64,000 nucleotides of DNA from positions 3,534,001 to 3,598,000 of the forward strand of contig OZ024841.1 of assembly GCA_964017145.1 (NCBI GenBank), in the 5' to 3' direction. This document shows, in pieces, positions 1 through 11,200 of the stretch. The notes beneath the pieces were generated by a model. The model was not told the origin of the DNA. It did not search any database and saw only the letters and a program-made list of their open reading frames with translations. The translations under genes were made by a program, and so were the position numbers. How positions within the stretch are numbered: position 1 is the first letter of the stretch; the number at the start of each line of letters is the position of its first letter. This DNA is from Agrocybe praecox. Lineage: Eukaryota; Basidiomycota; Agaricomycetes; Agaricales; Agrocybaceae.

Positions 1-1857
1 CCTGTTCTGTCTGCTTTCAATATTCTATTTTCCGGGTCTCCTTCCGAGTACCATATTGCGGCCGCCGCTTTAGATGTATTGTATCCTTTGTCTTGGCTTA
101 TTCCGAAGAGGCTTATAGTTTGCATTACAGCTCTTTTGATTTTCCCTCCTTTGGCTGGTTGTACTTCACCAGGAGCAGCAGCCTCTTCAGGCTCTAGGTT
201 GCTGCCGAAAACACGTATTTCTTCCATGGGTGAGGCCATCTTTTCGGGAAGGGGGTCGAATACTTGCGGTTCAGTGTCCCGGGCTGGCATATTTGCCCTC
301 CCTTCTTCGGCTGCCTGGTGGTGTTCTTCCTGGTAGAGCGGGATGGGTTTTTGTGGGTCCCATTTTGGTAAGAGGTTATCTAGGATCTTTCTCCCTGCTT
401 CTTGACATACTCCTGGGTTCGTGCAGCCTGCGGTCCTCATATCTTTGCAATAGGTACACGCACAATTTCGCCTTTTCTTATGGTTCCTGGGTAATTCCCT
501 TTCTGTATAAGCCATCATTTGCTCTACAGTCTTGATGCCATGGTGTTTTCTCTGGCATTTTGCCCACTTTCTGTTTTCGATGCCTGTCAATATCTTTTTT
601 GTCCCTCGGTGGTTCCATACCGGCATCATTTTCTGTATTTCTGGTAGGATTTGTGGTGCATTCATTATTACATTGTGTTTTTCACTCATTTTCAACATCT
701 CACACAAGCTTGTCGGCAAGTTGTCATTTCCTTTTATCTTGGGCTTCCAGCTTTGCAGGAAAGGGTTCATGGGCACCGAGGGGTCAATGCTTTCCAGACT
801 TTTTGGGACTAGTGATGCCATCAGGTTATCCGCTACCTTAGCCCAGAGTGGCCTGTCTTCGTTTCTTTTTGCGTACCGCTGCAGTTTCATAAGTTGTATG
901 GCTTCATTCCGTGATTTAATATCTAATACTTTCTTTCCGCCATGGCTTGTGGGTAGACTCATTGTTTCACTGTTTACCATTGCTTTACTCTCTCCCCACA
1001 TAAACTTACTTATTTTCTTTCTGAGGATATCCTCAACCTCTTTAGAGATCCCTTGAACCCGAGCAAGATATTGTGTTAGCCCACCTACTACCATTCCTAT
1101 TACTAGGCGACGGCCATCTTGAGTGGGGTGACTTCTGGACCATATTTCTAGTCGGTTATCAATTTTCTCTAAGATTGGTGTCCATATAGCAACTTGGTCA
1201 ATCTTGTTTCCCACATACGCCCCTAATACACGTACCGGGGTGCCATCTTTTGCGATGTTTATGTCGATGGGTATCTCCCCTCCTTCCTCATTTAGTCTAT
1301 GGTTCTGTATAACTCTTGCGCAGAAATCTGACGTTCCTACCGGTATGATAATGGTCTTTGTCACATTAAATTTCGCACCAGACACTTTACACCAGCGATT
1401 CAGTATCTCTTGTAAATCATCGAATGAGTCACGTTCAGACAGCCAGACGGTTGTGTCGTCCACAAATAATGTTGTTATTAATCGCTCTGCCTCTCCTTCA
1501 ATATGGAAACCTTCAAGAGTCGATTGCCTCAGCATAGAGGCGAGAGACTCGATAGCTAGATTAAAAATAAGACATGATAGGGGGTCCCCTTGTCTTACTC
1601 CTCTTGTAATTTTATATCCATTGCTGATTTCCCCGTTCAATATAATTACTGTTTTGCTGTTTTGATATAATGTCTGTATAGTCTCCATAAAGTGTTCTGG
1701 GAAGCCAAATTTTTCCAATGTCTTCCAGATAAAGTTGTGTCTTATCTTATCATATGCTTTTTCTTGGTCAAGACATATGATGGCTCCGTTATCTTCATCA
1801 AGTTCGCATTTATTTATCATCAGCTTGATTAGTTCAGTTTGGTCTTCAATGCGTCTA
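1..1857 (-). pseudogene. LINE ORF2, downstream part of reverse transcriptase (disconnected by hAT insertion, runs off window)
   Basis: The minus strand is open from 1857 to the window edge and encodes the catalytic part of a non-LTR retrotransposon reverse transcriptase. Directly after the junction it reads MKGRRIEDQTE. Next come the palm motif A context (DQEKAYDKI), motif B (GVRQGDPLSCLIFNLAIE) and motif C FVDD at 1466-1455, followed by a thumb-like region and a C-terminal extension that is still open at base 1. The upstream half of the same protein ends at 27850-27857 with HVDQAGFMKGR, so this is the downstream half of one ORF2 interrupted by the hAT element. It cannot be made as one protein now. 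Plus-strand frames here are antisense shadows. The reverse-transcriptase assignment is firm; the clade (Tad1/I-like) is inference from the endonuclease plus zinc-knuckle ORF1 organisation. Confidence 0.9.
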
Positions 1858-1865
1858 CCTTTCAT
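1858..1865. repeat. 8-bp target-site duplication CCTTTCAT, left copy
   Basis: CCTTTCAT sits directly before the left hAT terminal repeat. The identical octamer lies directly after the right terminal repeat at 27850-27857. Eight-bp duplications are the hallmark of hAT elements. Both copies fall in LINE codons (the M-K-G of the same reverse-transcriptase motif). Confidence 0.95.
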
Positions 1866-1880
1866 TAGGGCTGCCAACCG
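1866..1880 (+). repeat. hAT left terminal inverted repeat
   Basis: TAGGGCTGCCAACCG is matched by the inverted right end at 27835-27849 with one mismatch. Further in, both ends carry related GTACCCG and GACGG blocks at different spacing, which looks like degenerate subterminal transposase-binding motifs. Confidence 0.9.
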
Positions 1881-2648
1881 TACCCGTCTTTGACGGCTCA
1901 CGGTTACCGTCTTATGGGTTGCCTGCCAACCTGGTTGAACTTGCACAGCATCACAGGACGGCACGGCATCATCAGCAAGGCACCTGTCAGAAGCCGTAAA
2001 AGTCGGCTGTCACAGCACGTGGACGGTATCAAATTCACACTGAATTTCAATTTTTTGAAACCCAGATTTCCATCTTCTCATCGATCAACCATCGTTGATG
2101 TACACTCCAATTTTCCACAAGCGCCTCGTTCGCGCACAATGTAACATTATGGCGGTACCAAGGTCACTCCAGATTCGAGCAAGATGAGGCTCTTAATGGC
2201 ATCTGCGAGAAGATTCTGGGAGTTAGGAGCCACCAAGCAGTTATAAGTGCCAGGTCACAGTGTTATCTTGATACCGGAGAGGTAAGTTTTTCTCTCTGTC
2301 GTCGAAAGTAATTTGATTCATTCTGGAGCCTGTATTATCATTCAGCCCCTAGTAGCTTCAATCCCATTTCATCATCTTGCATCTGGCCCGGGATTGGCTA
2401 TAGATTAATCTTTGGCACATCATGAGCACGCCACCATGAGCAAAAAAATTCCAGAGAGGTGAGATTTAGATTTATTTCGTCGTTATCACGTCAGGAATAA
2501 TAAAATCCAAGCAGTGTCATATTTAGGGGGTGTTTTCGGGGCTTGTATGCGCCCACATATAAATGTGTGTCGATTTTTTTCACCATTTTCCTTACCCTTT
2601 TCGTTATTCTTGCTAGTTTAACACGTCGAATCAATCAGCTCACTATTA
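1881..2648. other. hAT 5' non-coding region
   Basis: This 768-bp stretch between the left terminus and the first transposase ATG contains no supported gene. It begins with short repeated GACGG and ACGGT motifs within the first 110 bp, which may be subterminal binding sites. The rest is unremarkable AT-rich sequence that presumably holds the transposase promoter, but I see no convincing TATA box. Confidence 0.5.
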
Positions 2649-4824
2649 TGTCGTCGCCGAATAATGATCAATGCGCAATTGGACCCAATGGAGCGCTCCT
2701 CGATGCCAAAGATATCGAATGGCATCACGATCCGGATGACCCCGCTCCCATCCCACTGGCACCATCGAGCATAATGTCATGCAATGCTCCTGAAGGTATG
2801 TTAAATCTTGATTATATGCATCATAATACTCTATTCTCATGTTTTATTTCTGTATCAGGCCGTGGCCATCGTGTTAAACAGACAGGCCGACTTGTCGAGA
2901 GTCTTCGTGAGGAGAAACTCGACGAAGACGGCAAGGAGGCAATGCCCAAACTCCGGACTTGCTCACGTCGTAAGACAAGAGTGAAAACAACAGCATCTAA
3001 TGGTGTCATTGACGTTGATACTGACGTAGACGACAACGACTTCAATTTATCGGATAGCACGTCAGATATGGATTCTGTTAGTGATATGAGTGACATACCT
3101 GGTATTGGCAATGACGAGGTACGTTCTTCATATCAATATCGTCAACTTGATACCAACACACAATAGCTTGCTTCATTGCTGCCATCAAAGACCGTTCCTT
3201 TGACAGCAGCTGGAACGACAAAGCGCCATATAAAAGCCAAGGACAGCAAACGAAAAGCCACTAATTCAAGTTCAACGTCAAAGAGGCCTCGCCCAACTGT
3301 TGAAGATACCATCAATGACGACACATCATTTGTTATGTCTTTGTCAGATGCTCTGGGTCAAAACGACTCGATGTCCAGCATATCTTCATCAGTACGTTCT
3401 TAATAATCCGCCAGACATCATATACTTATATTGCCGTATAGATGTCCAAAAAGAGGAACTTCATCTATCTATTTTACGAGAGAATCGGCCACGATGCCGA
3501 TGGAACATGCGTGGAAGGAAACAAATACTATTGGTGCTTTCATGGGTCCCGCAAAACGTTCAAGCTCACCCCGACGATGAAGTACAACGTAAAACGTAAG
3601 TTTCTTTTGTTTTTCAGGTTGATATCCTACTGATTTCTCGTGCAGATATGATTGGTCACCTCCAGTCAAATTTTCCTAATATGCATCAATTGTACACATC
3701 GTTCAGCACCCGCGACACACTCCCAACTCCGTTTGAAGTCCAAATAGCAGCTGCTTCAGACCTGATCACGGACAACGAGATCAATTCTCATCTAAAGTCA
3801 TTGAAGCTTGCGGCCGCATCGAGGATTCAGGCGGCATTTGATAAGCAGGTGACGGTGAGGTTTTTCAGATATTATGCACTGTGATAGTTGACTTATTCCA
3901 TCTATATGTAGGCCGCTTGGGATCAGACCAAGTTTGAAACTTTACTCGCTAAGTGGATCGTCACACGCGACCAGCCATTTGACGAAGTTGAAGATAAGGC
4001 CTTCAAAGAACTCCTCAATTATGTACACGCACCTGCAAGGAAAGAACTCAAGATACCCGGACGAACAACAATCTGCTCACGTATTATGAAAATGGGCAAG
4101 GATACAGTTGCGTCAACTCAAAAAATGTTTTTGGTAAAGATTCGTAACTTGTTCCATCTTTATATACTTTTCTAATTGTTCGCCTTTGTTTAGGAACTTG
4201 AATCCAAGGTCTCGATCTCCTTAGATGCGTGGACCTCTAGCAATCAGTATGCATTTATCGCCATGATCGCACATTATACCGCAAATGACGGTGTTCTCGG
4301 TAAGTCGTGTATCTTATTTATAATTTCTAGCGTGTTTATTTCTTTATCTAGAGGAGCTCTTGATTGATTTTAAGGAGCTGATTGGTGAGCATAGCGGGGA
4401 CAACATGGCTGATGTTGTATGGACCACTTTAAAGCTATACGGCTTAACGGATAAGGTAACTAACCTACTTTATTCCTTCGGTAATTACCAATACTTAATC
4501 AATCTTTGTATTGTAGGTCATTGCTTTCGTTATGGACAATGCAACAAATAACGACACCATGCTCCAATCTATTGAAGCTCGTTGTTTGGAGGTGGGTATC
4601 TCTTTTTCAGCAAAGGACGCCCGGGGACGTTGCATGCCACACACCATCCAGCTTGCTGCACTTAAGGTATGCATTACTCACCCATGATCATGTTGCCTCA
4701 CGATGGCTGAATTTTATCCCCTTTCAAAGCTTCTCGAGGACTCAGGAGCAATTACCACGTCTGACGTTGATGAGACTGCCGAACGGCTGGCTCTAAAAAT
4801 GCGATTTTTACGCATCCTAACACG
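2649..4824 (+). pseudogene. hAT transposase, N-terminal half (multi-exon, truncated)
   Basis: The start ATG at 2649 (MSSPNNDQ) opens a chain of exons joined by short GT-AG introns. Examples are 2796-2859, the intron ending before CTTGCTTC near 3169, one ending just before ATGTCCAAAAAG at 3442, one ending near 3645, and further introns at about 3848-3910, 4134-4193, 4299-4351, 4456-4517 and 4591-4609. The N-terminus is acidic and serine-rich. A BED-type finger-like segment follows (YYWCFHG ... MIGHLQSNFP). The RNase-H-like fold begins at LESKVSISLDAW, with a second acidic site in MDNATNNDTM and the motif RCMPHTIQL. Similarity stops at about 4825, where the frame runs into unrelated DNA. The middle ~200 residues expected in this family are missing and the C-terminus lies 22 kb downstream, so the gene is dead. 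Confidence 0.85.
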
Positions 4825-5150
4825 GTTAGTCAACCAAAAGAGCTTTGCTATTGCCCAGTAGCATATATTGAAGAAGGTCGGAAACGTCAATGAGACAGAC
4901 CACTACCGAGAGCAAGATGCCTGTACAAACGAGCAAGAAACCCTACACGTTTGGCAAGAGTAATTATTCTAATTACGGAAACAAAACGTATACGAATAAA
5001 AGACTAGTCTGTCTACCATTTGAAAAGGGTCTGCCACATGCGGGAGTCGAACGGGAGACCACATTAGAAAGGCTGCCAATACAGCGCCCTAATCGCCTAA
5101 CCCCATGCAGAAGCATAAAGCGAGCTCGTTGCGCGGTTATAGTTGACCGG
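4825..5150. other. Left junction of the insertion complex inside hAT; no gene
   Basis: hAT coding similarity ends near 4825, and the next frame (from about 4866) does not resemble hAT. Apart from the tRNA-like stretch at 5032-5108 I see no gene, TIR or target duplication matching the right-hand junction near 26856. The exact breakpoint is therefore unresolved. Confidence 0.4.
5032..5108 (-). other. tRNA-like relic (A-box and B-box, degenerate)
   Basis: On the minus strand an A-box-like block (TTAGGCGATTAGGGC), an anticodon-arm-like hairpin with GCTG/CAGC stems, and a B-box GTTCGACTCCC appear in the order and spacing of a tRNA. The T-stem and acceptor stem do not pair: the 5' T-stem strand has CTCCC where GCGGG would be needed. 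It is most likely a tRNA pseudogene or the head of a SINE, just upstream of the LTR-like segment. I do not call it a functional tRNA. Confidence 0.35.
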
Positions 5151-6324
5151 TGTTATAATTAGCACACCAACGGAATTATCGAGAATGAGAGTTCTGGAAA
5201 AGGTCGGGCCCGATACAAGAAAGGCTGGACCACTTCGTACAAAGCAGGCCCATTGGCCAAAGTGACATCAGAACGATCTCGACCCATTAATCGGTTAGAC
5301 GAGCCGAGACGGTCCAAATATAGAAAGCACCGGCTAAGTTGATGGGCGCCTACGCCATTGTCACACGCCGTTGAACAGAAGACGTACTCAATGTAAACGG
5401 GTCAGACACGTCGAATAAGAAAAGTATAGTAGCCAAACACCCTAGAAAAGCAAGGGGGCGGCTGGCGAGAAGTTACGGTGGCCACCAGTGCGACCGATCG
5501 GTCGGAATAAAACGATGTAGCCAAGAGATCGGACATGATCGATAAAAGGGGTGCAACACCTCACCTGACTCACGATCGATGTCGCAATACTTGTGTATCG
5601 CATCGATAAGGCGGACATGTCGGTATCCGAGGTAACCGGGCAGTGCTTTTCACATGTATCTGTAAATATTTCGTAGTATAAAAGGCACGTACAGTAATTT
5701 ACAAAAACAAGCTTTTGGCACCCATTTAACGTTGTGAACCAGTCTCGTACTATTAAACAGCGAAGAGTCGGACCAGTCCTTAAGACTTCTAGATAGAAAT
5801 TGGGTGTTGGTTTTGAATAGAACAATCGTTCGTTAACGCTACCTACTCGGTGTGAACTAAGCGGACAAGTTTCGAAAAAGACAGAACATTTGAGTACGCT
5901 ACTGGGGTAACCCTTCTGTCTCTGGACATCAGCAATTGTTAATAGGCCTTGATACTTCGGGCGTACGCTAGGTGTTTTGGTGGCATCTTTTGTACGACGA
6001 CTCGACAAGGACCTGAGTTCAGTCAAGTTAGTGTGCTCGTTGGTTTTGGTGGCCTCTCAGTCCGTAATTGCTTTTGTGTTCAGACCGACCGTAGTGGTCT
6101 CCGAGTTTTGTGTTACCGGTCAGCCTTGTTACAAGTGCGTACCGTTTTGAAGGAGTCTTGCCACTTGAGAATAGAAATCTATTTTATTGAGAAGTCCACC
6201 CTTTTGAAGTGTACACCCCATTCTACTTGCCCTCACTCTTCTACAAAAACTACCTATATCATAAAATTACTGTCCCTCCTTCGACATCTTTCCCTGGTCA
6301 ATTGATTAGGTGTACAGTTTGTCA
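5151..6324 (+). mobile_element. Putative solo or orphan LTR (~1.17 kb)
   Basis: The segment begins TGTTATAATTAGCAC and can be read to end ...GTTTGTCAACA, giving TGTT/AACA inverted ends typical of LTRs. A promoter-like TATAAAAGG lies at about 5677 in its centre. No second copy, primer-binding site or reverse transcriptase is visible downstream, and the five bases on each side differ. It is therefore a truncated element or a rearranged solo LTR. The boundaries are inference. Confidence 0.4.
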
Positions 6325-6901
6325 ACAGGTCCGACCCGTCGCTATCAAGCAGAACCTCTCGCCAACTACTAGCCTACGGGTTGTGTGTTTGGTTGTTTTG
6401 GGTTTTTGTGTGGTTGTGTGTGTGTCTAGGCCTCACCCGAACGAAGCACTTCACCGTTTCACCTCAAACACAGCAAATAGGGGTTCTCAGCCACCAGTTA
6501 CTCCACGACGCCATAGGCGAGGACAAAAGGAAGTCGTTATTGTCATCACAGACTCCGAATCTGATCACTCGTCCCCTCCACTCCGCTTTAGGTCTCCCAA
6601 CCAGTCTCCTACGTTGTCTCCTACTCTATCATCCATGTCTACTACATCTCTCACCACCACAAACAGCGGCAATAGCAGCACTGACTACGACATCGACGGC
6701 CCCAGCTTCGATGATGATATCTCCCTCTCTCAACTTTCGTTTGTTCTCGAAAATCCACTTGATCTCGATCACCTGGGTACTCCTCTTCATATTCGCCGTG
6801 CACATCCCCGTTGAGTTTAGTTACAATGTCTACTAGTCTACTAGTTTTTAGCGGTTTTATCAATTTATTGATTTGGTTGGTGACACAACTTTGGATCTCC
6901 G
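6325..6901 (+). other. Uncharacterised segment with a Ser/Thr/Pro-rich open frame
   Basis: An open frame ending at 6814 has a low-complexity C-terminal 110 residues (basic PRRHRRGQK, then acidic and serine-rich: TDSESDHSS, SMSTTSLTTTNSG). I recognise no domain. It follows the LTR-like segment and could be the start of a gag-like gene or a relic of an accessory gene. No intron signals are convincing. Confidence 0.3.
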
Positions 6902-7039
6902 AGGTTTTTAGTGCACACAGTGGAAATAACATGAAGAATAACATAAGAATTAACTTGCTACACTACAGTGTGGGTTTTAGTGCGGAGAGCACCGGAGATA
7001 ACATGAAGAATAACATAAAAACTAATTGGCTACACTACT
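6902..7039 (+). repeat. Two tandem 69-bp repeats
   Basis: Two adjacent copies (6902-6970 and 6971-7039) share GGTTTTAGTGC at the start, AACATGAAGAATAACATAA in the middle and CTACACTAC at the end, with a few substitutions. Because 69 is a multiple of three the frame stays open through both, but there is no evidence of translation. Confidence 0.7.
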
Positions 7040-7181
7040 AGTAATTAAGTCCCGGCTAGCGCTTTCCCAAAGTTCCCAGAATTCTGCTTCGTCCTGGGCA
7101 ATTCGGGCTTGATGTTTTCTATGAGAACTGAAAGGAGTAAGTAGGCAAGTGCTCCCTATACCCGCTACAATATGAACTTAC

Positions 7182-7301
7182 CAATATTTTTTGTTTTGAA
7201 TGATAAGTCTTTCCCGATGGGTCTGTCTGTAACGCGCTTGCGACTCCCTTTGAGACTCTTGATATCGCTTTTTCTCCTCTGGCAACATTTCGGCATGCAT
7301 T
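7182..7301 (-). pseudogene. Accessory TE exon with an R-YR-H-E-L basic motif
   Basis: On the minus strand this 120-bp stretch is flanked by an AG acceptor (CCCACAG at 7302-7308) and a GTAAGT donor (7181-7176). It encodes a charged peptide with the motif SQARYRQTHRERL. Short exons with this arginine/tyrosine/histidine pattern accompany DNA transposons in agaricomycetes, by my recollection of such sequences. A related exon lies at 33754-33833. It sits about 1 kb upstream of the KDZ gene and points away from it, so it may be a second gene of the KDZ element. The flanking exons are not resolved. Confidence 0.4.
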
Positions 7302-7423
7302 CTGTGGGTAAGTACTGTGTAAGCTATACCGCACCTGTCTTGTAGCATGGCCGATTCACCTGCGTATTCTATCACGATTCTTCTGTCTTTCAGACTCGAG
7401 GTTCCTGTGATTTCCAGCGTCAA

Positions 7424-8283
7424 ATGAAGTAGTACTAAATTTTATCTGCATGACTCACATTTGGTGGTAAGCTCTGCGGGATCTCTTCCTTCTCTCTTGT
7501 TTATCAACCTTCTTCTGTGCTGTAGACATGATGAACGATAGACAAGAAACCTATAGGTTCGAGGGGTAGCGGAAATATAAGAAGGTGCGCCAGTCAGGGT
7601 CATGGGTAAGCAACGTACCATGTTATGTAAGACACAGGGACATATAGGTAACTCCTTGCGGAAATCCTGCTTGAGTTTTTGCGATGCGCTGCAGCAAAAA
7701 TATAGGAAGAGTTAACCGTCCATAAGTGTTTTTTTGTAGTCCAATATACCTTGAAATTTAATGTTTTGCATAATTAAAATGTATACTTTTACATTTATGT
7801 ATTAAGACAACTTGCATGAGCGTCTTACCCTTAGAAGATCAAACTTACTGATATGATTCGGTGAATGAACATGAAACCCATGGGTAATAACGTTGTAAAA
7901 AAACAAAAAATGAGTTTTTTCTGGTCGTATGGTTTCCTTCTTACATGTCCCCTCCGAAAATTTATATTTAGGCAAATATACACATGTTCTAACGTCTGAA
8001 TGTAAAATACTACTGAAACGTCGACGCGTGTTGCTTGTACTTACAATATAAATGTAAAAAATGGATTCATACTCACCTCGCGCTGTTAATTTGGCGACGC
8101 TAAGACACTTATATCGTTTTTTTGGATTTCCATTCGCATGCTCAGGTGGCTCCCTCGGTTATAGGTGTAATTTATGCGCATTTGCGTCTAACTACACGTG
8201 TTATATAGTGAATTTGTATATAAAATGAAGTGCTGGACCCCTACTTTATCTACAATTTTTATTTCCTACTCTAAACAGCTACT
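7424..8283. other. AT-rich region upstream of KDZ gene; no gene
   Basis: This interval contains no supportable coding exon. It is AT-rich with many poly-A/T runs between 7700 and 8080 and lies directly upstream of the KDZ start codon. It probably holds the promoter of the KDZ gene and of the divergent accessory exon, and possibly the element's left end. I could not find an inverted match to the right-end motif AGGCAACTGCC. Confidence 0.4.
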
Positions 8284-11200
8284 ATGGTTCGGCATCAGTC
8301 AAAAAAGCGGAACCGTGAAGAAGGAGGAGCTTATCATGATTCTGTACCGCTTGCCAATGGTCACCGTACGGTACATGTACATGAAGGATCTTTGCGTGTG
8401 GTGGGGCAAAGCCATGTCCATATGACTGCGCCTTCCGAACGTGTACCTTACGAACCGTCTTGGGACAATACGACATCATGGATACCAGTGGACGACCCTG
8501 ATTTCTGCTTGGATCCAGACGATGAGCAATACAATGTCGTGCTCGATTCAAATGTCTTCGACGATGAAGCAGTGGTCGTCGATGTTCCACCGAAGAAGCG
8601 CTATAAACAAAGCAACGTTTCAGTAAGTCGTAATCTTATCTATGATTAGATATGCGGCTTATTGCGTTCTATTTGGCAGAAACGACCACACGTGATATGG
8701 AAAGAAAATTACAGACACGTTTATCTTGATGAAATGTTACGATGGGCAGGAAGGGCAGACTTCCGTACCTCTAGAGCATGTCCTAATTGCTTGACTCGCA
8801 AAGTGTCGGACCCTGGGCTTCCCATGTACCGCTGTCAAGATTGTTTCATGCCAGACTTGATCTGCGGACCTTGCTGCCTCAAATGTCCTAAATCGCATCC
8901 ATTACATATAATATCGGTTAGTATTGCCTCTGATTGATTGTATTTTTAGACACTGACTATCTATGTATCCTCGAATTAGCAATGGACAGGCGAAACATTC
9001 ATCCCTATCTCTTTGAAGTCCATGGGATTGAAGGTCCAATTAAACCATGCGAGCCAGCTCTGTAGCAGCCCCATCCATTGCCACCAATCATTACTTATCC
9101 TCCATACCACAGGCGTACATGAGGTTGCCGTACTATACTGTGGGTGCGATCGCGCTATTCCACAGCACATTCAACTACTACGTCGAGGCCTTTATCCAGC
9201 GTCACAAATTACCGTCAAGACGTGCGCGATGTTTGCGCTTCTCGATCTCTTGCATAAGCTGGCACTCACAACAAAAAGCTCGACATATGACTTCTACCGT
9301 GCAATTGAGAAAATGTCCGTTAATACCGGCCTTGCGGTACCCAAGTCAAGATATCGACCTTTGATGCGGATGGTCCTACAATGGCGCCATCTCAAGATGT
9401 TAAAATGGGCCGGGCACGCACACGACATATTGGGGGTATCGGGAACTCAGCCGGGGGAGCTGGCTGTCGTCTGCCCATCCTGTCCTTGACCAGGTATCAA
9501 TCTTCCTATTTGGTGGGAAGACGTGCCTTCCGAACTCAAGTGAGTAATGTCCCTTCACGTTACGCCCAGGCTCACCACAAAGCTTTAAGGTTTCTCTACA
9601 TGATGTTTGTATGTATGGATGCAAACTTCCGCTTGAAAAATCAATTAGTGTCCAACTACTCACAAGATCCTGGTCTCGGCATCGGATGGGCTTTCATGTT
9701 GCCTCGAGAACCATACGAATTGTACGTAGTCAGCAGAGCAAATGATGAAGACGTAAGTTTTTATTTCTATTTCCTATCATGCTACAAATTGAATGTACAC
9801 CTAGATTAGTACATGTGTTGGTCTACAGGCGTTAGAAAAAGCCTCAACTAAATTTACAAGGGGTCTGAGACACAGTGGTGTTGGCGGCGTACTGTACTAA
9901 ATCGGTCAATTCGTCGGGGCCTGTGACCTGTGACCTCAACGACAAAATTTTGGTTTCGTCATATTCATCCGGGACCTGTGACCGTTCGAAAATTTCGTCC
10001 CAACATTCAGAGAAACATGTTCTCATACCTCATTTGAAGCCATTTTGAGAGTATTTAAAACTTCCAAACCTTTGATTTATGGAAGAATGGCTGAAAATGG
10101 GCTGAAAAATCAGAGTTTGTGACAAAATTGGGCCAAAATTAGCCTAATTTGGCAGAAGTGTGACCAATTTTAAAGGTCTACCAAAAAAATCATTTCGTCA
10201 GGCCATGCTGTGACCTGTGACCAAGGCCGAATTTCGTCATATCAGAGAAGCCTGTGACCTGTGACCGACGAATTGACCGATTTAGTACAGTATTCTGTGG
10301 AAGATCGGAGATGATTCTTCCTTTGGGAATAGGTAATTTACAGAAAGGGGAAAGGTGCGTTTTCTTGTTATCAATGGCAACTTCGCTTGATGGCTCGCTA
10401 ACGGTCATTCGCTGTGGCAGATATGCCAATATGGATTATATATTTGGCTCGGCAATCAAGAGCTGTGTACTGCCTTTGATTCTGATTAGCTATGACATCG
10501 CGTGTCAGTGGTTTGTTAATTTATTCAAGAGAATGGATGAGCATTGGCCGGAAAACATCAAACTGAATAACGGAACAAAATTGATTCCTGCGATTCCGAA
10601 GTTGCACGAGCCTATGCATGGCAAGGCGAATCACGAGATATTTTCTTTGAATTTCATACCTGGCGTCGGCGAATCAGACATGGAAGTTCCCGAACAAGTT
10701 TGGTCTGGACATAATCCTCTCGGCAACTCTACTAAGACCCAAGGTCCCGGGTCACGACAGGACGTGCTGGATGACCACTTCAATTTCTGGAATTGGCAAA
10801 AATATATTAGCTTGGGAGCCACATTAATGCGCAAATACAAAGCAGCAGTTGCCGAAAGAAATAGACAAGCCGAAGCTCATCGAGGACTTACCGAATCACT
10901 AACCAGCTCAGAGTCATCCGCTCATTTGGTTCCGCTTTGGGAGAAAATGTGTACGGAATGGGAGGCAGAGTCCTATCCAAAAACTCAACCAAATCCTTAT
11001 CATGTTGAGGGAAAGAGTACCTCTTTTTTCTTTCTTTTGGGCACATATAATATCAGGGTATATTGAAGTTCATTGTTTACAGACATATCTGAAGCTCAAG
11101 TGCGAAAGGAATTTGCAGAAGAAGATGAACGTGTACTTACATCCGGCGGAGTCGGGCTACATGCCACTAGTGCTTCCGCATTTATCATTATGGGCCTGGA

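Noticed and set aside
230..1665. Several plus-strand open frames of 80-174 codons
   Set aside because: They lie antisense to the LINE reverse transcriptase, whose motifs are unmistakable on the minus strand.
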